The notes below the pieces were generated by a model, which was given only the letters and a program-made list of their open reading frames with translations, did not search any database and had not been told where the DNA came from. From Hyphomonas sp. (lineage in GTDB: Bacteria; Pseudomonadota; Alphaproteobacteria; Caulobacterales; Hyphomonadaceae), in assembly GCF_017792385.1 (NCBI RefSeq), contig NZ_CP051230.1, positions 2,356,001 to 2,420,000 of the forward strand: a DNA stretch of 64,000 nucleotides, in the 5' to 3' direction. Positions 1-7,517 of this stretch are shown here, in pieces; the first letter of the stretch is position 1, and the number at the start of each line of letters is the position of its first letter. Position numbers and translations under genes: made by a program.

Positions 1-699
1 CTTGCCATCCCCGAGCGAGCCATCGGTCAGCAGGACATCATAGCCGGCCGCCATGCCGGCGGTGCCCTGGGCCGCTTCGAGCGTGCCGGCATTGGTGACC
101 TCGCGCGCGATGAGGAAGACATCTCCCTGCGCGGCGGCGATCTTGCCGAGATTGATGATGGAGGCATCGGAGACGCCGGAGAAGTCGAGATCCCCGCCCG
201 CCAGGAAGGCGGCGGTGTCGACATCATGGGTGGCCGCAATGAAGGAGCCGCCGACATCGACGATGCCGTTCTGTCCGACGACAATGCCATTGGGGTTGAT
301 CAGATAGATCGTGCCGGTCGCGCTGAGCAGGCCGTCCAGGCTGGAGAGGCTGGTGCCGGTGACCCGGTTCAGCGTGGTGCCGGAGCCATTGAGGAAGGTG
401 ACCGTATTGTCCTGGCCGATCGAGAAGTCGGTCCAGTCCAGGATGGCCTTGTCAGATGACTGGGTGATCGTCATGGCCGGGCCGCTGGTGGCGATGGCGG
501 CATCGCCGCTGACCAGGGTGGCCTCGCCGGGCAGGACGCCCTGGCCATGGGCAAGCGGGGCCACGGTCACGAGCGAGGACTGGGCCAGCAGGCGCAGATA
601 GGTCATGCGACGGGATGAGGGGCGGTCCTGCAGGGAAGCGTCCAGGACATGCGGGCCGCCCGCCGAACCCGGGCGCTCATGAAGTATGCGACGTGTCAT
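1..699 (-). CDS. Two-partner-secretion exoprotein, N-terminal part (partial)
   Basis: Reading the minus strand from 699 gives a frame that stays open to the window edge, so only the N-terminal ~233 residues are present. The translation carries hallmarks of the filamentous-haemagglutinin/TPS secretion domain: NRVTG, then SLDGLL and YLINPNGIVVG, followed by repetitive beta-helix-like text (VDVGGSFIAAT, NAGTLEAAQG). A basic and then hydrophobic stretch ending in APLAHGQG looks like an export signal. Proteins of this family cross the outer membrane through a TpsB/FhaC partner, which is not visible here. Two in-frame ATGs are possible (699 and 606). Neither has a strong ribosome binding site, and the later one leaves a more ordinary signal peptide. 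Family assignment is firm; function (adhesion or contact toxin) cannot be told from this part. Confidence 0.8.
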   Translation of the reverse strand, partial: MTRRILHERPGSAGGPHVLDASLQDRPSSRRMTYLRLLAQSSLVTVAPLAHGQGVLPGEATLVSGDAAIATSGPAMTITQSSDKAILDWTDFSIGQDNTVTFLNGSGTTLNRVTGTSLSSLDGLLSATGTIYLINPNGIVVGQNGIVDVGGSFIAATHDVDTAAFLAGGDLDFSGVSDASIINLGKIAAAQGDVFLIAREVTNAGTLEAAQGTAGMAAGYDVLLTDGSLGDGK

Positions 700-1301
700 G
701 GAAAAAGGACGTGAGGTGTTTTCCAGACCTCCGCAAGAACCCCTCATTGCAGCCACGTCTCAGAAGAAAACAGGGGATACACACAGACCTGTCCGATACA
801 TCCGGCACCCGGATTTTGCTGCTGGCCGGGGTGTTTCGGCGGCCGAAACTCCACCCACGCACAGGCCCTGCACCGTGTAGGGATCAAGCAATTCGTTCGG
901 AGTGTGCCACAGGTGTGCAGTTCTTTTTTGCGGACCTCGACAGGTCTCCGGACAGAAGATCCCGAGGCAGCTGATGCCGCACTGGACGGGTGTCGACGCA
1001 GACCGAGTGGACACTGAAATCCTTGCCGGGGTGTCGCAGGAACAGGGGGGCGATGGGTTGGTTTCGGGCGCCCACAGCCCGTCATTCAGAGGACATCAAG
1101 CCTGCCTTGTCCCCATATCCGGCGACCTCCAATCCCGGGCAGGATCGTGTCGGGTCCATGCGGTCTCAGGGAACAGATGCCCAATTTTCTGGCGGGCTGC
1201 GGCAACAATCCGTGCGGCGCACGTCAAGACTTGCTCAGGGCTGAAATGGTCATCTTCAGTGGTGAAGCGGCCTGCACCTGGCTGAAACGCGCTGAAACGA
1301 T
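700..1301. other. Gene-poor interval of about 600 bp
   Basis: Short open frames occur on both strands but none has a ribosome binding site, recognisable domain or sustained coding character. The interval separates the start of the minus-strand exoprotein from the plus-strand M20 hydrolase, so it probably holds both promoters. The only clear structure is a small perfect inverted repeat at 834-848. Confidence 0.5.
834..848. repeat. Inverted repeat TTTCGGC-G-GCCGAAA
   Basis: Perfect 7-bp arms around one central base, about 135 bp upstream of the exoprotein start. It has no T-run and so is not a convincing intrinsic terminator. It could be an operator, but no supporting second copy was seen. Confidence 0.35.
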
Positions 1302-2723
1302 TTGCGACGGGATGAGACGGTCTTGAACAAGGGATTTGAGAATCTGCCACCCGCTGACTACACGGTCAGCGAGGCTGAACGACAGGCCATCGCGGCGGCA
1401 ATCGATGTCGACGAGCTGACCCGGACGGCGCTTGAACTGGGCAATATCGACAGTCCGTCCATGCAGGAAGCGTCCGCCGCGGACTATGTATACGAGTGGT
1501 TGGACCGGGAAGGATTCCGGCCGCGAAAGGTCGGCGCGACACCGGAGCGCCCGAACATCATCGCCACCTATGGCGGCCGGGGTGACGGGAAGAGCCTCCT
1601 TTATACGGCCCATCTCGACACCGAGAGCCCGACCTGGGATCCGGATCTGGACGCCCAGAAATTCCGGCCGGAAACGCTGGCCAATCCCGAATGGAACCGG
1701 TGCTGGCTGCAGGATGGCGCTTTTCACGGCTATCCGATTTCGAATGACCGCGGCCCGATGGTCTGTTTCCTCATGGCCGCGAAGGCCTTGAAATCATGCG
1801 GAATAGATCTGTCTGGCCGACTGTACCTCACGGCCTCGCCCGGCGAGATCGGGCCGGAGCCGATCGAGGAAGCGCGCGGCGTCCAGTATATGGGCAAGGA
1901 AATCGGGACCCACTACGCCTTCTATCATGGCGGCGTTTCGCCGGATTATGCCATCGCCGCAGAAGGCTGTGATTTCGGGCTCACCTGGGTGGCCTGCGGA
2001 TATGCGGTCTTCAGGGTCCAGCTGTTCGGGGAAGGCGTGTTCACGCCCTTGCTGGACAGTCCGGAACGGGCCTCTGATCACCCCAACCCGATTTACCGTC
2101 TCGGCGATGCCGTGCAGGCCCTCCTCGACTGGGGGCGGGCCTATGAGGCCGACAATGTCTACGTCTCTCCCGGCGGCACGGCCCGGCCGAAGACCCAGAT
2201 TTCCTCCGTCCGGGGCGGTGTGCCCTATGCCTTCGGAGCCGGCACCGAGATCTGTTCGCTCTATCTGGAAGTCGGCCTGCCGCCCCATGTCGAGATCGGG
2301 CAGGTGCACCGCAGCCTCGAACGCCATCTGCGCGCGCAGAAACTCGGTGAGTTCGAAATCGAGCCCATGGTGGTCCGGCACGGCTTTGCGGCCGATGAGG
2401 CACGCGTGGCTCCGCTCGTGGCGGCGGTCGATGCGGCCACCCGCGACACGCTTGGCGAGCCCCTGCAGCTTGCGCATCCGGTCTATTCCAGCATGTGGCG
2501 AGACCACAATGTCTTCAACATGAACCGAATCCCGGCCGTCACGACCGGGTTCCCCCGATGGCGCCCGACCCCGGACGACATGGTCAAGAGCACCTTGATC
2601 TACGCGCTGACCGCGCTGTCCGTTTGTGGTCGGGCGTCAGAATCGGGTGGCAGGGACGCATTGCGCAAAACCGATGTTTATGGCGAAAACCCGTTTTCCA
2701 AGGAGGCACACGCCGAACGATGA
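1302..2723 (+). CDS. M20-family metallopeptidase/deacylase
   Basis: A 473-residue zinc-dependent amidohydrolase-type enzyme of the M20 (ArgE/DapE/carboxypeptidase G2) family. Metal-site residues are visible: H104 and D106 in TAHLDTESP, D149 in NDRGPM, and the catalytic-base region GEIGPEP with E182. Such enzymes cut an acyl or peptide amide bond; the substrate cannot be read from sequence. The start is uncertain: TTG at 1302 gives the longest frame, and TTG at 1323 is an alternative; there is no good ATG near the N-terminus. Its stop overlaps the ATG of the MFS gene (ATGA), so the two are co-translated and the hydrolase probably acts on what the transporter brings in. Confidence 0.75.
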   Translation: MRRDETVLNKGFENLPPADYTVSEAERQAIAAAIDVDELTRTALELGNIDSPSMQEASAADYVYEWLDREGFRPRKVGATPERPNIIATYGGRGDGKSLLYTAHLDTESPTWDPDLDAQKFRPETLANPEWNRCWLQDGAFHGYPISNDRGPMVCFLMAAKALKSCGIDLSGRLYLTASPGEIGPEPIEEARGVQYMGKEIGTHYAFYHGGVSPDYAIAAEGCDFGLTWVACGYAVFRVQLFGEGVFTPLLDSPERASDHPNPIYRLGDAVQALLDWGRAYEADNVYVSPGGTARPKTQISSVRGGVPYAFGAGTEICSLYLEVGLPPHVEIGQVHRSLERHLRAQKLGEFEIEPMVVRHGFAADEARVAPLVAAVDAATRDTLGEPLQLAHPVYSSMWRDHNVFNMNRIPAVTTGFPRWRPTPDDMVKSTLIYALTALSVCGRASESGGRDALRKTDVYGENPFSKEAHAER

Positions 2724-4066
2724 GAGCTGCAATTCCCTTCAAGGCCGGCAGCCAGCTGGTGGCCATGAGTTCGCTCGAACTCCTGCTCGCGGCAGCGACC
2801 TATTCCTCGCTGGGCGTGGTGCTGCCCTTCATGGTGATGGATCTGGAGTGGAACTGGGCGCAGGCGGGGTTCGGTTTCACTGTGCTGGGGGCCGTGACGG
2901 GCCTGGCGTCTTCGGTGCCGCCCTTGCTGATCAGGCGGCTTGGGGTGCGCAATACCGTGCTGCTTGGCGGCGTCCTGTCCGGTATCGGGCTCTATCTGCT
3001 GCATGGGGTCAACAGCCTGCCTCAATACTATCTCGGTGCCGCCATTTGCGGCCTGGCCTATCCCATGATGGCTTCCATTCCCACGACCTTCCTCGTCAGC
3101 CGATTGTTCAAGCGGCAATCGACGGCGCTGGGCGTAGCGGCCACGATCAGCGGCATGGGCACCGTGGTCGGCCCCTTGATGGTTCTGGGCGTATTGGCGC
3201 TTGAGGGGCAAACCTGGCGCAATTATTGGGAGTATCAGGCACTCCTGATCCTGGCGGCCACCATATTGTGCGTCGTGATCATCGGTCTGGAGCGACGGTT
3301 CACCCGGCCTGCACGGGACGAACTGGTGGCCCCTGACGCGGAAGAGACGGCGCCCACCATCATGCCGGACCAGGCCGACACGCCGGTTTCGCGCGCCGGC
3401 CGGAACATCTATCGCACGACAACGGACTGGACGGCCAAGCTCGCCATGCGCACGACCCAGTTCAAGATCCTTGCAGCGGCCTATTGCCTGAACATGATGT
3501 GCCTGGTCACCGTGACCAGCCTGTCCGTGGGCCATCTCATAGAACGCGGCGTGTCCGAGACCGTCGCCGGCGGCATGTTGAGCATCGAGGCGCTGATCGC
3601 CGTTCTGATCCGGGGCTTTTCGGGCGTGCTGGGGGACATATTCGATCCGAAGCATCTCGTATCGATCGCCCTGTTCGCCACCATGATCGGATGTGCCGTG
3701 CTGGCGCTGACAACTGATCATGTGATGTTGTTGTTCTACGCCATCGGCACCGGTATCGGGTTCGGCACCACACAATTGGCGTGCACCGTTCTGCTGCTCA
3801 ATTATTTCGGTCGCAAATACAATCTCGAACTCTTTTCGGCCATGTGCGTCACAGGTGCGATTTCGGCACTTGGGCCGCTGATTGGCGGGGTCATCCGGGA
3901 TGTTTCCGGCAGTTTCTCGCTGATCTTCATGATCCTGTCCGTGCTCGCTGCCTGTGTCTTCATGCTCGTCCTGTTCATGAAGCCGCCGTATCCGGCCGCA
4001 CAGCCTGAAACGGCGGATGAGGTGCCTGCGGATGGCGACATCAAGTTCGGGCAGCTGGCCGAGTAA
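2720..4066 (+). CDS. MFS transporter (paralogue of the 19362 gene)
   Basis: A 448-residue major-facilitator protein with about twelve hydrophobic segments and a central hydrophilic loop after TM6. The start ATG overlaps the preceding stop (ATGA) and has AAGGAGG at 2699-2705, a clear choice over the much longer upstream frame. The N-terminal half closely resembles that of the MFS protein starting at 19362 (shared SLGVV, GFTVLG and rRxG(V/A)R motifs), so the two are paralogues within one island. It probably imports the substrate of the neighbouring M20 enzyme or an island metabolite. Direction and substrate are inference. Confidence 0.8.
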   Translation: MRAAIPFKAGSQLVAMSSLELLLAAATYSSLGVVLPFMVMDLEWNWAQAGFGFTVLGAVTGLASSVPPLLIRRLGVRNTVLLGGVLSGIGLYLLHGVNSLPQYYLGAAICGLAYPMMASIPTTFLVSRLFKRQSTALGVAATISGMGTVVGPLMVLGVLALEGQTWRNYWEYQALLILAATILCVVIIGLERRFTRPARDELVAPDAEETAPTIMPDQADTPVSRAGRNIYRTTTDWTAKLAMRTTQFKILAAAYCLNMMCLVTVTSLSVGHLIERGVSETVAGGMLSIEALIAVLIRGFSGVLGDIFDPKHLVSIALFATMIGCAVLALTTDHVMLLFYAIGTGIGFGTTQLACTVLLLNYFGRKYNLELFSAMCVTGAISALGPLIGGVIRDVSGSFSLIFMILSVLAACVFMLVLFMKPPYPAAQPETADEVPADGDIKFGQLAE

Positions 4067-4126
4067 ACCTCGTTCGCAACATGATGCGTGACGGCCCGTC
4101 AGTGCCGTCGATGTCTGGAGTCTTTC

Positions 4127-5194
4127 ATGTCACTCGCACCGAAAACGCCTGACCCGGACACGGCGGGCAAAGCCGCCGGGCCCGCCATACTGAAATGGCT
4201 GAAGCCGGATCCCTATGCGCTGGTCCTGCTTTCGGTCGTTGTGCTGGCCAGTCTCCTGCCATGCCGGGGGCAGGTCGCAGTCGGGTTCGAATGGCTAACG
4301 CGCGCTGCGATCTTCCTCCTCTTCTTCATGCATGGGGCCAAGCTGTCACGCGCGGCCATACTCGGCGGGATCGGCGCATGGCGGCTTCACGGGCTGGTAT
4401 TGTCCAGCACTTTCGTCCTGTTTCCGGTTCTCGGATTTCTCGTCAGCCTTTTGCCAGACGCCTGGGTCAGCCCGACGGTCAAGATGGGATTCCTGTTCCT
4501 GACAATCCTTCCATCAACGGTACAGTCCTCGATTGCCTTTACATCCATGGCCCGGGGAAATGTCGCTGCGGCCGTATGCACGGCGTCATTGTCCAACATG
4601 TTGGGCGTGTTCATCACGCCGCTTCTTGCCGGCTTGCTGATGCGCGCCGAACTCCAGTCTGCCGGTGGAGACATGCTGGGCGTGATGCGATCAATCATCC
4701 TGACGCTGCTGGCGCCGTTTCTGCTGGGCCATCTCAGTCGCCCGCTGATCGGCCAATGGATCGATCGCAACAAGGCTGTCCTGTCCAGGCTGGATCGCGG
4801 AGCCATTCTGCTGGTTGTGTATACTGCATTCAGCGCGGCCGTGGTCGACGGCATCTGGCAGCGTGTTTCCGCGCTCGATATCGTCACCATACTGGGCCTG
4901 AGCGCTCTGGTGCTGACAATCGTGCTGGTCCTGACTCGCAAGACGGCGCATCTGGCTGGCCTCTCCAAGCCTGATGAAATCACGCTGGTCATGTGCGGTT
5001 CGAAGAAAAGCCTGGCCAGCGGCGTACCAATGGCTGCGGCGATGTTTGCGCCTGCCCAAGTTGGCATGATCATCCTGCCCCTGATGATATTCCATCAGAT
5101 GCAGCTGATCGTCTGCGCCATCATCGCGCGCAATTATGGGGAACGTGCAGACGTCCCGACGCCCGGTGAAAGTGTCGGTGCAGGCGCCGGCTAG
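4127..5194 (+). CDS. Bile acid:sodium symporter-like (SBF-like, YfeH type) transporter
   Basis: A 355-residue integral membrane protein with about ten hydrophobic segments, the family-typical GSKKSLASGVPMA stretch near the C-terminus, and an LPSTVQSSIAF segment matching the SBF core. The start ATG at 4127 has GGAG at 4117-4120; a GTG frame start further upstream lacks support. Members carry organic anions by sodium symport, and the substrate range is broad. It lies 60 bp after the MFS gene, probably in the same transcript. Its stop overlaps the stop of the convergent dioxygenase gene in the tetranucleotide CTAG. Confidence 0.8.
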   Translation: MSLAPKTPDPDTAGKAAGPAILKWLKPDPYALVLLSVVVLASLLPCRGQVAVGFEWLTRAAIFLLFFMHGAKLSRAAILGGIGAWRLHGLVLSSTFVLFPVLGFLVSLLPDAWVSPTVKMGFLFLTILPSTVQSSIAFTSMARGNVAAAVCTASLSNMLGVFITPLLAGLLMRAELQSAGGDMLGVMRSIILTLLAPFLLGHLSRPLIGQWIDRNKAVLSRLDRGAILLVVYTAFSAAVVDGIWQRVSALDIVTILGLSALVLTIVLVLTRKTAHLAGLSKPDEITLVMCGSKKSLASGVPMAAAMFAPAQVGMIILPLMIFHQMQLIVCAIIARNYGERADVPTPGESVGAGAG

Positions 5195-6018
5195 CCGAAC
5201 CGGAAGGCCGACACGGTCGCATTCATGACATTGTCGGAGAACACTTTCTCGCCGATGTCACCCTCAGCTGCGCCTGCGGCAACCATGAGGGGCAGCAGGT
5301 GCTCCTCGCGCGGGTGGGAGTTGCGGGCCTGAGGCGCGTCCAGCCAGTTGCTCAGCTGTGCCCATCTCCGTTCCGGGTCATCGCCGGTCAAGGCTTCGGT
5401 CAGCCAGGTGTCGAACTCGGCCGAGGGAGCTGTCGCAGCGGGCGTGCGGAAGGCGCGCATATTGTGATAGCTCATGCCGCTGCCAATAATCAGGACGCCT
5501 TCGTCCCGCAGCCCGGACAGCGCTTTCCCCAGCTGCAGGTGCTTTTCCGGGGACAGGTCACCGGTCAGCGACAGGGTCAGGATCGGGATGTCTGCGTCGG
5601 GAAAGGCCACGAGCAGGGGAACGAACACGCCATGATCATAGCCTCTCTCGGCCGCGTGCGGCGCGGGCAGGCCATGCGATGTCATCAGCTCCTGAACCCG
5701 TTTTGCCAGCTCGGGCGCACCCGGCGCGGGATAGCTGAGCTCATAGGTGTGTTGGGGAAAGCCGTAATAGTCGAAGATCATGTCCGGCGCGGCAGCTGTG
5801 GAAACCGTGAATTCGGTTTCCTCCCAATGCGCCGAAACCACCAGCAAGGCTTTCGGCTTTTCCGGCAGGCTGGCCGGGATGCTCTTCAGCCAGGCGGCCG
5901 TATCGTCCCAGGTGTCAGCAGGTCCGCCCATCATCGTCCAGTCCATGAAGAAGCACGGGCCTCCACCATGGGGAATGAAAAGCGTGGGCATTCTGTTGGC
6001 GGCAACCGGGTCGGACAT
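5191..6018 (-). CDS. Class III extradiol (LigB/DODA-type) ring-cleavage dioxygenase
   Basis: A 275-residue protein of the DODA/LigB family, metal-dependent extradiol dioxygenases that open catechol-like rings. Likely metal ligands are H17 (IPHGGGP), H64 (VSAHWEE) and H129 (GYDHGVFVP), with a further conserved His in MSYHNMR. ATG 6018 is preceded by AGGAAC at good distance; an upstream in-frame start at 6051 is less likely. It is divergent from the acetamidase gene at 6227, and the 208-bp gap carries far-spaced inverted copies of GTCTTGTTC, a possible shared control site. It is the only minus-strand gene in this part of the island and may cleave a hydroxylated aromatic intermediate. The substrate is not known. 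Confidence 0.8.
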   Translation of the reverse strand: MSDPVAANRMPTLFIPHGGGPCFFMDWTMMGGPADTWDDTAAWLKSIPASLPEKPKALLVVSAHWEETEFTVSTAAAPDMIFDYYGFPQHTYELSYPAPGAPELAKRVQELMTSHGLPAPHAAERGYDHGVFVPLLVAFPDADIPILTLSLTGDLSPEKHLQLGKALSGLRDEGVLIIGSGMSYHNMRAFRTPAATAPSAEFDTWLTEALTGDDPERRWAQLSNWLDAPQARNSHPREEHLLPLMVAAGAAEGDIGEKVFSDNVMNATVSAFRFG

Positions 6019-6074
6019 AACGTGTTCCTGATGCTGATTTAAACAGGGCAATTTTCGTCAGGGCGGGTGTGTCT

Positions 6075-6168
6075 GTCTTGTTCTCTCACGTCCGCAAACT
6101 TGCCTGCCTGTTGGCATGTGTGGCCCCGGATGGGGCGGTGCAACTAGTTGGGCGCATATGAACAAGAC
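6075..6168. promoter_or_regulatory. Far-spaced dyad GTCTTGTTC ... GAACAAGAC in divergent promoter region
   Basis: Perfect 9-bp inverted arms at 6075-6083 and 6160-6168 separated by 76 bp, between the divergent dioxygenase and acetamidase genes. Both arms contain the ACAAGA/TCTTGT core that recurs upstream of the Rieske gene (9890-9951) and the TauD gene (15839). Two AraC-type regulators are encoded nearby, so a looping or bipartite AraC operator is plausible. This is inference. Confidence 0.4.
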
Positions 6169-6226
6169 CGGTTGGCGGGCTTCAACTCTGATCTGCTGCA
6201 GGGCGATTTGGTTCAAGGAGTTAGGT

Positions 6227-7318
6227 ATGGCGTTGATTGAAGAAACCCGGAAAAGCAAGGTTCAGGTCCAGCCGGAAAACCTGCATCACCTGAAGGCAAC
6301 ACCTGAAACGGTGCACTGGGGCTACTTCCATCCGAACATCAAACCCGCCCTCCGGGTAAAGAGCGGAGACCTGATCCAGGCAGAAGCAATCACGCATCAT
6401 GCCGGAGACGCGCCGGACCTGATGATGGACGACACCGTCAAGGCGATCTGGGAAGGCGTCCGGCCGGAAGACCGCGCCCCGGGCGTGCACATCATGACCG
6501 GGCCGATCTATGTTGAAGGCGCTGAGCCCGGCGACATGCTGGAGGTGCGCTATTTCCGCATGGTGCCCCGCTGCAATTATGGCTCCAATCTCGCGGCGAA
6601 CTGGGGGCATCTCTACCAGGAGTTCGACGAGAAGGAGCGCGTGACCATTTATGAACTGGATCCGAACTCCAACACGGCGCATGCGCTGTACGCCTATGAT
6701 TTCGAAGGCAAGTATCTCATCCCCGGCACGATCACGCATTGCCCGGAATGTGACCGCGAGCCCGCCCTGACAGGGGTCCGCGTGCCGGCGCGGCCGCATC
6801 TTGGCACGGCCGGTGTCGCCCCGGCAGTGGATGAGCGCGTCAGCACCATTCCGCCGGGCCTGCATGGCGGAAACATCGACAATTGGCGCATCGGCGCAGG
6901 CGCGACGATGTACTATCCGGTTCAGGTCAAGGGTGGGCTGTTCTCGATTGGCGATCCGCATGTCAGTCAGGGCGACGGCGAGATCAGCGGAACGGCCATT
7001 GAGGCCTCCTTGGACGTACTGTTCCAGATCGTGCTGCGCAAGGACTTCAAATTCCCCTCGCCCCTGCTGGAAACGCCGGATCACTGGATCGTTCACGGCT
7101 TCGATGAAGACCTGAACAAGGCCATGAAGAATGCTTCGCTCGACATGCTGCATCTGCTGACCGAGCATCAGGATCTCAGCCGCAATGATGCCTATTCCCT
7201 GATGAGCGTCGCAACGGATTTCGGAATCACCCAAGTGGTCGACGGAACACAGGGAATTCACGTCAAGATTGACCGGAACATCTTTCCAGAGAAGGGCGTG
7301 GTGAAGGATCCGGAGTGA
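6227..7318 (+). CDS. Acetamidase/formamidase family amidohydrolase
   Basis: A 363-residue FmdA/AmdA-family enzyme, which hydrolyses formamide or short aliphatic amides to ammonia and the acid. The family signature spans residues ~214-259, with GGNIDNWRI, then SIGDPHVSQGDGE and GTAIE. The N-terminal TPETVHWGYF and ITHHAGD segments also match. ATG 6227 has AAGGAG at 6215-6220; the longer frame from 6116 lacks support. It is homologous to the C-terminal half of the next gene, so the island carries two amidases of the same fold, one free and one joined to a regulator. It probably releases ammonia or formate from a ring-opening product. Confidence 0.87.
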   Translation: MALIEETRKSKVQVQPENLHHLKATPETVHWGYFHPNIKPALRVKSGDLIQAEAITHHAGDAPDLMMDDTVKAIWEGVRPEDRAPGVHIMTGPIYVEGAEPGDMLEVRYFRMVPRCNYGSNLAANWGHLYQEFDEKERVTIYELDPNSNTAHALYAYDFEGKYLIPGTITHCPECDREPALTGVRVPARPHLGTAGVAPAVDERVSTIPPGLHGGNIDNWRIGAGATMYYPVQVKGGLFSIGDPHVSQGDGEISGTAIEASLDVLFQIVLRKDFKFPSPLLETPDHWIVHGFDEDLNKAMKNASLDMLHLLTEHQDLSRNDAYSLMSVATDFGITQVVDGTQGIHVKIDRNIFPEKGVVKDPE

Positions 7319-7381
7319 TTTCAGGTCACCGGACGGGCTGATGTTTTCTGCACATTGGCTGCGATCTGCGGCGCAGACGTC

Positions 7382-7410
7382 TGGCACTGCTCGACTTTTG
7401 AGCAGTGTCA
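7382..7410 (+). repeat. Stem-loop between the two acetamidase genes
   Basis: 11-bp arms (TGGCACTGCTC / GAGCAGTGTCA, one G-U wobble) around a 7-base GACTTTT loop, 64 bp after the free acetamidase and 108 bp before the fusion gene. There is no downstream T-run. It may be an mRNA-stabilising or attenuating hairpin, or an operator. Confidence 0.4.
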
Positions 7411-7517
7411 CCTGCGTTCCGGAGTGTTGACGACAGGTTACGTTGACGACCCCGGGGGGCATCCGAGGATCGACAGGGTCGGGGGACAGGAGTTGAAGTT
7501 CGGAACGGAGCCGGTCT

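Noticed and set aside
700..1301. Several 60-127-codon frames before the M20 hydrolase
   Set aside because: They overlap one another on both strands, lack ribosome binding sites and show no family features.
2678..3775. 365-codon minus-strand frame opposite the first MFS gene
   Set aside because: Antisense of a membrane-protein gene, rich in His/Gln/Arg, with no start signal or recognisable domain.
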